Below, piece after piece: positions 1 through 6,447 of a DNA stretch of 13,308 bases. The position numbers were made by a program, and so were the translations under genes. Every line of letters begins with the position of its first letter. The first letter of the stretch is position 1. The notes under the pieces were generated by a model that saw nothing but the letters and a program-made list of their open reading frames with translations, was not told where the DNA came from and did not search any database. Origin of the DNA: Phycisphaeraceae bacterium (GTDB taxonomy: Bacteria > Planctomycetota > Phycisphaerae > Phycisphaerales > Phycisphaeraceae); assembly GCA_020850375.1 (NCBI GenBank), contig JADZET010000009.1:1-13308 (forward strand), read 5' to 3'.

Positions 1-1516
1 CGGAGAACTCGGCGATGGCGCCCATGGCCTTCTCGGCGGCGCCGAAGAAGAGCGGGCCCTGGATCTCGTAGAGCAGGACGTCGTCGGGCAGGGAGGCGAT
101 GAGGTCCATGTGCTCGCCGCTGGTCAGTCGCGTGTGAGTCAGGGCGCTCATGCGCTGCATGAAGAGCAGGGCGGCGAGGGTGACGCCGACGCCGACGGCC
201 ACGACCATGTCGAAGAGGACCATGAGGCTGAAGCAGGAGAGCAGGACGATGACGTCGGCGCGGGGGGCGACGCGCAGGGTGTGGGCGAAGTGGCGGTACT
301 CGCTCATGTTCCAGGCCACGAGGATGAGCAGCGCGGCGAGGGAGGCCATCGGAACGTGTCCGAGGAGGGGCGCGAGGGCCAGGACGGCGGCGAGGACGAA
401 CAGGGCGTGGACGATGGCGGCGACGGGGGATCGTCCGCCGGCGCGGACGCTCGTGGCGGTGCGGGCGATGGCGGCGGTGGCGGCGAAGCCGCCGAAGAAG
501 GGTGCGACCATGTTGCCGACGCCCTGGCCGATCAGCTCGGCGTCGGGGTCGTGCTTCTGGCCGGCCATGCCGTCGGCGACGACGGCGCAAAGGAGGGACT
601 CGATGGCGCCGAGCATGGCGATGGCCAGGGCGGGGACGGCCAACCCACGGAAGGTGTCCAGGGAGAGCTCAAGGGGGGGCTTGCCCGAGGCGGGGTCGAC
701 GACGGCCCAGGGCCAGGCGAAGGTGGGGGGGGTCTGGGGGATACCCGGGAGCGTCTGGCCGTGGTGGACGTAGGAGAAGCGCGAGCCGATGGTGTCGAAA
801 GTGAAGCCGGGGAAGATCAGGTGCAGGAGGAAGGCGATCACGCTGACGGCGGTCAGGGCCACCAGGGCGGGCGGGAGCTTGCGGGTGACGCGGGGCCAGA
901 AGATCAGGCAGGTGAGGGTGACGGCGCCGATGGCGAAGTCGGGCCAGTGGATGGCGCCGAGCGAGCGGGCGAGGGCGGCGACGAGCTCGAGGTAGTGCTC
1001 GGGCTTGTGGTCGAGCTCGATGCCCAGGAAGTCCTTGAGCTGGAGGGTGGCGATGACGACGGCGATGCCGGCGGTGAAGCCCGTGGTGACGGGGTGGGGG
1101 ATGAAGCGTAGGAGCCGGCCGAGCTTGGCGACGCCCATCAGGACGAGGATGGCGCCGGCCATGAAGGAGGCGATTAAGAGGCCGGCAACGCCGTACTGGC
1201 TGGTGATCGGGGCGAGCAGGACGACGAAGGCGGCCGTGGGGCCCGAAACGCTGGTCTGGGAGCCGCCGAGGACGGCGATGAGAAAGCCGGCGATGATGGC
1301 GGTGTAGAGGCCGTGCTGGGGCGGGACGCCGCTGGCGATGGCCAGAGCCATGGAGAGCGGCAGGGCGACGACGCCGACGACCAGGCCGGCGATGGTGTCG
1401 CGGCGGAGGTCAGCGATGGTGTAGCCGTGGGCCCAGGTCTTGCGGAGGGCGACGGCGATCTCGATGGCGCGGGATTAGGTGGGTTCGGGGGAGTGACGAT
1501 GGGCGGAAGGGTTCAT
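1..1516 (-). CDS. SulP family anion transporter, 3' partial, with an in-frame stop near the N-terminus
   Basis: Reading the minus strand from 1516 gives a SulP-family (SLC26/DauA-like) inner-membrane transporter that continues past the left edge. After the N-terminal part come the family signatures ALPLSMALAIASGVPP, LYTAIIAGFL, GGSQTSVSGPTAAFVVL, RFIPHPVTTGFTAGIAV and ESLLCAVVADGMAG (from about residue 306), then LIGQGVGNMVAPFFGG. The start of a C-terminal STAS domain (LLYEIQGPLFFGAAEKA, about residues 481-497) is cut by the window edge. Relatives move sulfate, bicarbonate or C4-dicarboxylates; the substrate cannot be read here. The frame is open from 1474 to 1, but a TAA at 1477-1475 is codon 14 if translation starts at the ATG at 1516-1514. 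No ATG, GTG or TTG lies between that stop and the ATG at 1351, which would remove part of the first membrane segment. The locus is therefore a recently broken gene, a sequence error, or uses an unusual start. Sense codons are mostly C-ending. The family call is secure; intactness is not. Confidence 0.9.
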
Positions 1517-1600
1517 GGGAGGAGCGGCCGCGTGTGGACGACGGCCGGAGGGGGAAAATCGACACAAAGGTGGGGAGAGGGTGCTTGGTAGGAGGCTAAG

Positions 1601-1628
1601 AGCGTATCGCGGGCGCGGCAGGGGTCAA
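1601..1628 (-). promoter_or_regulatory. Possible sigma-70-like promoter for the SulP gene
   Basis: On the minus strand TTGACC (1628-1623) resembles a -35 box in five of six positions. It is followed after 16 bases by TACGCT (1606-1601), which fits the loose TAnnnT -10 pattern. Transcription would begin near 1594, giving a leader of about 78 bases before the ATG at 1516. It sits in the divergent gap between the SulP gene and cstA. This is pattern matching only. Confidence 0.25.
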
Positions 1629-1645
1629 GAGCGGGCGGGGAAGGT

Positions 1646-1651
1646 TAGAAT
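1646..1651 (+). promoter_or_regulatory. Possible -10 element directly upstream of cstA
   Basis: TAGAAT matches the TATAAT consensus in five of six positions and ends eight bases before the cstA ATG at 1660. That spacing would put the transcript start almost on the start codon, as in leaderless genes. No good -35 box is seen 16-18 bases upstream on this strand. The only alternative for initiation is a weak purine stretch (GGGGAAGG, 1637-1644) about 15 bases before the ATG. Confidence 0.25.
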
Positions 1652-1659
1652 CTGATGCC

Positions 1660-3513
1660 ATGAACGTACTGATCCTCGCGGTGCTGGCGGGCGTCGGGTA
1701 CATCGTGGCCTATCACACCTATGGAAGGTGGCTAAGCGCGAAGATCTTCCGCCTGGACCCGCGGGCGGCGGTGCCCAGCGTGACCTGCCGGGACGACAAG
1801 GACTTTGTGCCGACGGCCAAGTCGATCGTCTTCGGGCATCACTTCGCGTCGATCGCGGGGACGGGGCCGATCGTCGGGCCGGCGATCGCGATCATGTGGG
1901 GGTGGCTGCCGGCGCTGCTGTGGGTGTTCTTCGGGTCGATCTTTATCGGGGCGGTGCATGACCTCGGGGCGTTGGTCGTGTCGCTGCGGAATCGGGGGCA
2001 GACGGTGGGGGACATCGCGGGGCGGGTGCTGAATCCGCGCGTGCGGGTGCTGTTTCTCTTGATCCTGCTGTTTGCGTTGTGGATCGTGCTGGCGATCTTC
2101 GGGCTGGTGATCGCGGCGGTGTTCCGGTCGTTCCCGGTGTCGATCCTGCCGGTGTGGCTGCAGATCCCGATCGCGGTGTGGATCGGGCTGGCGGTGCACC
2201 GGAAGGGGAAGAATTTGCTCTGGCCGTCGGTGATCGCACTGACGTTGATGTACGTGACGGTGTGGTTCGGGGCGTCGTGCCCGGGGATGACGTGGGATGG
2301 GGGGCACCTGGCGGGATGGATCGGGTCGATCAATGACGCGCTGCGGGCGTGGCCGAACTGGGTGTGGGTGGCGGTGCTGCTGGCGTACTGCTACGTCGCG
2401 AGCGTGCTGCCGGTCTGGACGCTGCTCCAGCCGCGGGATTACATCAACAGCCTGCAATTGATCAGCAGTCTGGGGCTCATCGTGCTGGGGCTTGCGGCGG
2501 CGGCGTGGCGGGGTGGTTCCGGGGGGCAGTCGTTGGAGATGGTGGCGCCGATGGTCAACTGGCATCCGCTTAACGCGCCTCCGATCTGGCCGTTCCTGTT
2601 CATCACGGTGGCGTGCGGGGCGATCAGCGGGTTCCACTGCCTGGTCAGCAGCGGGACGTCGAGCAAGCAGCTTCGCAACGAGACGGACGCGAAGTTTGTC
2701 GGGTATGGGGGGATGCTGACGGAGGGATTCTTGGCGGTGCTGGTGATCGTGGCGGTGGGGGCGGGGATCGGATTGGGCTGGAGCGAGCGGTTCCCGGGGC
2801 TGATGGGCAGTGAGCTGTGGCAGACGATCTACCGGGACTGGTCGGCGGCGGACAAGGGTCTAGGCGTGAAGATCGGAGCGTTCGTGGCGGGGTCGGCGAA
2901 CCTGCTCGGGGCGATCGGGATCCACCCGGTGATGGCGCAGGCGATCATGGGGGTGTTTGTGGCGTCATTCGCGGGGACGACGCTGGACACCGCGACGCGG
3001 CTGCAGCGGTACGTGGTGCAGGAGCTGGCGAGGCACGTGGGCGAGGCGTCGCCGGGGCTGCGGCCGATCACGCGGCCGCTGACGACGGCGCACGGGGCGA
3101 CGCTGGTGGCGGTGGGGTCGGCGTTCCTGATGGCGCTGATCCCGATGCCGGACGCGCAGAAGGGGATGGTGTGGTCGTGGCAGACGATCGGGACGGGGGG
3201 GCAGATTCTCTGGCCGCTGTTCGGGGCGACGAACCAACTACTCGGCGGGCTGGCGTTCCTGGTGGTCGGGCTGTGGATGTGGCGGAGGCGGCTGCCGGTG
3301 TGGTTCATCGCCCCGCCGCTGTTGGTGATGCTGGTCATGCCGGCGTGGGGGATGATCAGCCAGGTGCCGACGTGGTGGGGGCAGGGGAGTTACCACCTGG
3401 CGGGGATCGCGGTGGTGACGCTGTTGCTCGAGGCGTGGATGGTGATCGAAGCAATCCTGCTGGTGCCGCGGGTGCGGGGGGTGCTCGAGCCGGCGGTGGC
3501 TGCGGGGGGGTAG
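1660..3513 (+). CDS. cstA: CstA family carbon-starvation transporter
   Basis: A 617-residue polytopic inner-membrane protein of the CstA family, whose studied members (E. coli CstA and BtsT) import pyruvate and/or peptides when preferred carbon is scarce. Family motifs appear in order: an N-terminal membrane segment; DFVPTAKSIVFGHHFASIAG (48-67) running into TGPIVGPAIAIMWGW; GAVHDLGALVVSLRNRG (97-113); FHCLVSSGTSSKQLRNETDA (325-344) and YGGMLTEG (349-356); TTLDTATRLQRYVVQEL (440-456); and WPLFGATNQLLGGLA (518-532). It is somewhat shorter than the roughly 700-residue E. coli proteins, a length common in other phyla. The ATG at 1660 begins directly with the first hydrophobic segment. It is divergent from the SulP gene and is followed by a very G-rich stretch that starts inside its last codons. 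Whether it carries pyruvate or peptides cannot be told from sequence. Confidence 0.95.
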   Translation: MNVLILAVLAGVGYIVAYHTYGRWLSAKIFRLDPRAAVPSVTCRDDKDFVPTAKSIVFGHHFASIAGTGPIVGPAIAIMWGWLPALLWVFFGSIFIGAVHDLGALVVSLRNRGQTVGDIAGRVLNPRVRVLFLLILLFALWIVLAIFGLVIAAVFRSFPVSILPVWLQIPIAVWIGLAVHRKGKNLLWPSVIALTLMYVTVWFGASCPGMTWDGGHLAGWIGSINDALRAWPNWVWVAVLLAYCYVASVLPVWTLLQPRDYINSLQLISSLGLIVLGLAAAAWRGGSGGQSLEMVAPMVNWHPLNAPPIWPFLFITVACGAISGFHCLVSSGTSSKQLRNETDAKFVGYGGMLTEGFLAVLVIVAVGAGIGLGWSERFPGLMGSELWQTIYRDWSAADKGLGVKIGAFVAGSANLLGAIGIHPVMAQAIMGVFVASFAGTTLDTATRLQRYVVQELARHVGEASPGLRPITRPLTTAHGATLVAVGSAFLMALIPMPDAQKGMVWSWQTIGTGGQILWPLFGATNQLLGGLAFLVVGLWMWRRRLPVWFIAPPLLVMLVMPAWGMISQVPTWWGQGSYHLAGIAVVTLLLEAWMVIEAILLVPRVRGVLEPAVAAGG

Positions 3514-3549
3514 GCGGGGGGCATCCGGGGGTGGGGGGTTCCGGGGGGG
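3504..3549 (+). other. Dense G-tract cluster, putative G-quadruplex at the cstA 3' end
   Basis: Five runs of five to seven guanines (3504-3510, 3516-3521, 3527-3531, 3533-3538, 3543-3549) are separated by spacers of 5, 5, 1 and 4 bases. This satisfies the usual G3+N1-7 quadruplex rule with large excess. The cluster covers the last cstA codons, its TAG and the first 36 bases of the gap. It is on the sense strand, so the cstA transcript could fold too. No function is shown by the sequence. Confidence 0.75.
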
Positions 3550-3579
3550 TTGGCCAGCGGATGAATCTGCCCTTATCCT
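3550..3579 (+). promoter_or_regulatory. Possible promoter for the lipoprotein-nadB pair
   Basis: TTGGCC (3550-3555, four of six matches to TTGACA) is followed after 18 bases by TATCCT (3574-3579, four of six matches to TATAAT). Transcription would start near 3586, about 20 bases before the lipoprotein ATG at 3607. It lies immediately after the G-tract cluster in the only AT-richer part of this gap. Weak pattern evidence only. Confidence 0.25.
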
Positions 3580-3606
3580 TACGTAGCCCCTGATTGAGCA
3601 CTAAGC

Positions 3607-4140
3607 ATGAGCAAACGAATTATCGTGATCGTCCTGCTGGCGGGCCTGTGGCTGCTGCCGGGCTGTTCGTCGTTCAAGCCCTGGGATGTTTTCGATCGGC
3701 CGCGTGATCCCAAGATCAGGGTGGCGGACGTCCGCGTGACGGAGCGGACGGAGCAAGGGGTGCGCGTGGAGATGGTGCTGGAGATGACCAACCCCAACAG
3801 CGAGGCGCTGCCGCTCGTGGACGTGAAGTATGCGGTGGACCTGCCGGGGGCGGGGGTCGATGGGTTTTCGATGAAGGATCGGCCGAACATGACGCTGCCG
3901 GCCAAGGGGAGCCAGAAGCTGGTGCTGGCGGCGGCGTTCCCGACGCGGTCCGGACAGGCTGGGGTCGGGGTGGGCAGCCGGTATCACGTGTCGGGGTCGA
4001 TCACGTATCGGCCGCCGCAGACGTTCGTCGAGAACCTGGCGGAGGAGGCGCTGCCGCTGCCGAGCGCGGGTTTCTCAGCCAAAGGGATGTTGGAAGAGAC
4101 CGCCGCGACCCAGCCGGCCGCCGGCGATGCCGTGAAGTAA
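3607..4140 (+). CDS. LEA type 2 (WHy-like) domain lipoprotein
   Basis: A 177-residue protein with a lipoprotein signal peptide: basic start MSKR, hydrophobic core, then LLPGC with the lipidated Cys at position 20. The mature part (about 35-135) resembles the LEA14/WHy fold. It begins DPKIRVADVRV, has alternating strands, and carries the diagnostic VLEMTNPNSEALPLVDVKY (57-75), whose NPN and following LPL are typical of bacterial LEA2 proteins. The last 15 residues are a low-complexity Ala/Thr/Gln tail. Bacterial members are often linked to stress or envelope roles, but most have no proven function. The signal predicts attachment to a membrane facing the periplasm. The stop is only four bases before the nadB ATG, so the two are probably co-transcribed. 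No strong Shine-Dalgarno site precedes the ATG. The signal and fold calls are good; the biological role is unknown. Confidence 0.82.
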   Translation: MSKRIIVIVLLAGLWLLPGCSSFKPWDVFDRPRDPKIRVADVRVTERTEQGVRVEMVLEMTNPNSEALPLVDVKYAVDLPGAGVDGFSMKDRPNMTLPAKGSQKLVLAAAFPTRSGQAGVGVGSRYHVSGSITYRPPQTFVENLAEEALPLPSAGFSAKGMLEETAATQPAAGDAVK

Positions 4141-4144
4141 GACC

Positions 4145-5812
4145 ATGCATCCTCTCTTTGATCAGCGACGTTATCTGATCCCATTCCGAGCGACGCTGCT
4201 GCCGCAGATCTTCACCGACGTTTTGGTGATCGGCGGAGGCGTGGCTGGGCTGCGCGCAGCGCTCTCGGCCAGCGAGCACAGCGACGTGATCGTGGCGATC
4301 AAGAGCAACGTCAAGCAGTCCAACACCTACTGGGCGCAGGGCGGCATCGCGGCGGTGCTGGCGTCGCAGGACACGGTCGAGCAGCATGTCCAGGACACGC
4401 TGACGGCCGGGGCGGGGCTGTGCGATGAGCCGGTGGTCAGACATATCGTCGAGGCGGGGCCGGGGGCGATCGCGGAATTGGTGGAGTGGGGGATGCGGCT
4501 GGATCGGACGCCGTCGGCGGACCTGTCACTGGGACGCGAGGGCGGGCACACGCACCATCGCATTGTACACAGCGACGGGGACGCGACGGGGCGGGAATTA
4601 GCCATCACGCTCGAAAAACGGGCGCGGGAGGCGGAGCGGATCCGGCTGTTCGAGGATTGCTTCGTGCTGGACCTGATCACGCTGGACAACGCGGCGCCGC
4701 GGTGCATGGGGGCGATCACGCATCACCCCAAGCACGGGCTTCAGGTGATCTGGGCCAAGGCGACGATCCTGGCCAGCGGGGGGGCGGGGCAGGTGTACCG
4801 CGAGTCGACCAACCCGCCGGTGGCGACGGGGGATGGCGTGGCGATGGCGTACCGCGCGGGCCTGCCGGTGGCGGACATGGCGTTCATGCAGTTCCATCCG
4901 ACGACGCTGTACGTCGCGGGGGCGAGCCGGTCGCTGATCTCCGAGGCGGTGCGCGGGGAGGGGGCTCACCTCATTGATCGCAATGGGCTGCGGTTCATGC
5001 CGGACTATCACCCGATGGCGGAGCTGGCGCCGCGCGACGTGGTCTGCCGGGCGATCCTGGACCAGATGGCGCGAACCGCCTTTACGCACGTCTTCCTGGA
5101 CTGCCGGCACCTGGGAAAAGAGCGGTTTATCGCACGATTCCCCGGCATCCACGAGGTGCTCAAGAAATTCGACATCGACCCTTCGACGACGCCGATCCCG
5201 GTGCATCCGTCAGCCCACTACATGATCGGCGGCGTCAAGGCGGACATCCACGGGCGGACGAGCCTGACGGGGCTCTACGCCTGCGGCGAAGTCTCCTGCA
5301 CGGGTCTGCACGGGGCGAACCGGCTGGCGAGCAACAGCCTGCTCGAGGGGCTCATCTGCGGGAAGCTGGCGGGCAAAGCCTGCGCCGAGATGATCGATGG
5401 GCAGCCGCCCGGGCCGGTCAAGATCGTCTCGGACCTGCACGAGTCGGGGCGGGCGGAGCTGGACCTGTCGGACGTGCGATCGTCGCTGCGATCCGTCATG
5501 TGGCGCGAGGTCGGCATCAACCGCGACGGCCGGCGGCTGGGCGAGGTGCAGGAGATGTTCGACTTCTGGGCCCGGTACACGCTGGACAAGATCTTCGATG
5601 ACCGGCATGGCTGGGAGGTGCAGAACCTGCTCCTGGTCGGAGCCCTGATCGCCCGCGCGGCCCTGTGGCGTCAGGAGAGCCGGGGGACGCACTTCCGGCC
5701 GGACTGCCCGGAGACGAAGGACGCATTCCGGGGACATGACGTGTGGATTCGCGGGCAGGGGGAGCCGACAATGGCGCCGGTGGGGGAGGCGGCGGGGGTG
5801 GGAAGCAAGTGA
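4145..5812 (+). CDS. nadB: L-aspartate oxidase
   Basis: A 555-residue flavoprotein of the NadB branch of the succinate dehydrogenase/fumarate reductase flavoprotein family. It oxidises L-aspartate to iminoaspartate, the first step of de novo NAD synthesis; NadA then makes quinolinate. Visible motifs are the FAD-binding VIGGGVAGLRAAL (28-40), SNTYWAQGGIAA (59-70), REGGHTHHRIVH (131-142), DATGREL (146-152), FMQFHPTTLY (248-257), LAPRDVV (294-300), HPSAHYMIGGV (354-364) and GLHGANRLASNSLLEGL (387-403). Counterparts of the E. coli catalytic residues His244, Arg290, His351 and Arg386 appear at His251, Arg297, His358 and Arg393. The length is close to the usual 520-550. nadA and nadC are not in the window. 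The C-terminal tail is Gly-rich, and the phosphatase gene follows after 22 bases. The ATG at 4145 leaves a normal short leader before the flavin motif. Confidence 0.96.
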   Translation: MHPLFDQRRYLIPFRATLLPQIFTDVLVIGGGVAGLRAALSASEHSDVIVAIKSNVKQSNTYWAQGGIAAVLASQDTVEQHVQDTLTAGAGLCDEPVVRHIVEAGPGAIAELVEWGMRLDRTPSADLSLGREGGHTHHRIVHSDGDATGRELAITLEKRAREAERIRLFEDCFVLDLITLDNAAPRCMGAITHHPKHGLQVIWAKATILASGGAGQVYRESTNPPVATGDGVAMAYRAGLPVADMAFMQFHPTTLYVAGASRSLISEAVRGEGAHLIDRNGLRFMPDYHPMAELAPRDVVCRAILDQMARTAFTHVFLDCRHLGKERFIARFPGIHEVLKKFDIDPSTTPIPVHPSAHYMIGGVKADIHGRTSLTGLYACGEVSCTGLHGANRLASNSLLEGLICGKLAGKACAEMIDGQPPGPVKIVSDLHESGRAELDLSDVRSSLRSVMWREVGINRDGRRLGEVQEMFDFWARYTLDKIFDDRHGWEVQNLLLVGALIARAALWRQESRGTHFRPDCPETKDAFRGHDVWIRGQGEPTMAPVGEAAGVGSK

Positions 5813-5820
5813 TGGCTTGT

Positions 5821-5827
5821 GGAAGGG
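5821..5827 (+). promoter_or_regulatory. Ribosome binding site for the histidine phosphatase gene
   Basis: GGAAGGG lies seven bases before the GTG at 5835, a good Shine-Dalgarno distance. The later GTG at 5841 is 13 bases away and the ATG at 5859 is 31 bases away, so this site favours the GTG at 5835. It also argues against the upstream ATG at 5736, which lies inside nadB. Confidence 0.5.
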
Positions 5828-5834
5828 TGTCAGT

Positions 5835-6413
5835 GTGTCGGTGAGCGCGACAACAGCGATGTTGCTGATTCGGCACGCGACGTCGAATCCCAGGTCAGAC
5901 CTGCCAGAGCCGCAGTGGCCTCTTAGCACGATCGGGCGCCGACAGGCCGAGGAACTGTCGGCAGGTCTAGAGAGTATCGAGATCACACAGGTGATCAGCA
6001 GCCCTTTCTTGCGTGCGATTGACACCGTTGGGCCCCTCGCAAGAAGAATCGGGCGTGAGGTCGACGTCCGCGAGGATCTACGCGAACGCAAGTTGTGCGA
6101 GGGGATTCGGCCTGACTGGCGAAAACTACTCGAAAGAGCGTGGGCGGACTTTTCGTTTGCACTGCCCGGTTGTGAGTCCAGCGGAGCTTGCCAGGAGCGA
6201 GTACGAAGGTGCCTGGCGGGCCTGGCGAATGAATTCCAGGGGCAAACGATCGCTGTTTGCTCGCATGGAAACGCGATCGGGCTGTTCCTGCATTCGCTCG
6301 ATCCGGCGTTTGGGTTTTCTGATTGGGAGCAGATCGGGACTCCTGATGTGTTTTGGATTGACTGGTGTGCAGGACATCCGGCAAAACGCGAGTGGCGACT
6401 TATACGTGCATGA
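5835..6413 (+). CDS. Histidine phosphatase (phosphoglycerate mutase-like) family protein
   Basis: With the GTG start at 5835 this is a 192-residue protein of the histidine phosphatase superfamily, branch 1. Members transfer phosphate through a catalytic histidine and act on sugar phosphates, alpha-ribazole phosphate, nucleotides or phosphoproteins. All the key residues are visible: LLIRHATSN with Arg13 and His14 (RHA in place of the more usual RHG), LSTIGRRQAEEL (30-41), SSPFLRAIDT with Arg60, LRER with Glu84 as likely acid, and CSHGNAIG with His144. It should therefore be active, but the substrate cannot be told. The gene is compositionally different from its neighbours: the stretch 6121-6180 is 32 of 60 G+C, against 43 of 60 at 4921-4980 in nadB. 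This suggests separate ancestry. It lies between nadB and the GH31 gene on the same strand. The start could also be GTG 5841 or ATG 5859. Confidence 0.88.
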   Translation: MSVSATTAMLLIRHATSNPRSDLPEPQWPLSTIGRRQAEELSAGLESIEITQVISSPFLRAIDTVGPLARRIGREVDVREDLRERKLCEGIRPDWRKLLERAWADFSFALPGCESSGACQERVRRCLAGLANEFQGQTIAVCSHGNAIGLFLHSLDPAFGFSDWEQIGTPDVFWIDWCAGHPAKREWRLIRA

Positions 6414-6434
6414 TCTAGGGTGATTGTTTCCTTC

Positions 6435-6438
6435 GGAG
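6435..6438 (+). promoter_or_regulatory. Ribosome binding site for the GH31 gene
   Basis: GGAG nine bases before the ATG at 6448 supports that codon over the in-frame TTG at 6424. The TTG has no such site and would add eight unrelated residues. Confidence 0.5.
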
Positions 6439-6447
6439 TGTACGGCA

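Noticed and set aside
726..749. Further G-run group on the plus strand within the SulP gene as a second quadruplex.
   Set aside because: Fewer separate tracts, inside a coding region, and explained by Pro/Thr codons on the minus strand; much weaker than the cstA site.
110..1111. Long plus-strand ORF (333 codons) rich in Gly, Asp, Glu and Ala.
   Set aside because: It lies opposite the SulP gene, has low-complexity composition caused by reading C-ending codons backwards, and matches no family; the minus strand here gives a full transporter sequence.
1732..2637. Minus-strand ORF of 301 codons rich in Arg, His, Pro and Gln.
   Set aside because: It is the antisense shadow of cstA, whose sense frame has all family motifs.
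2817..3593. Plus-strand ORF of 258 codons in another frame within cstA.
   Set aside because: Gly/Ala/Asp/Val-rich out-of-frame reading of cstA with no recognisable domain.
5736..5834. Extended N-terminus for the phosphatase from the ATG at 5736.
   Set aside because: It would overlap nadB by 77 bases and adds a Trp/Arg/Gly-rich stretch that is an out-of-frame reading of nadB; a good ribosome site supports GTG 5835.
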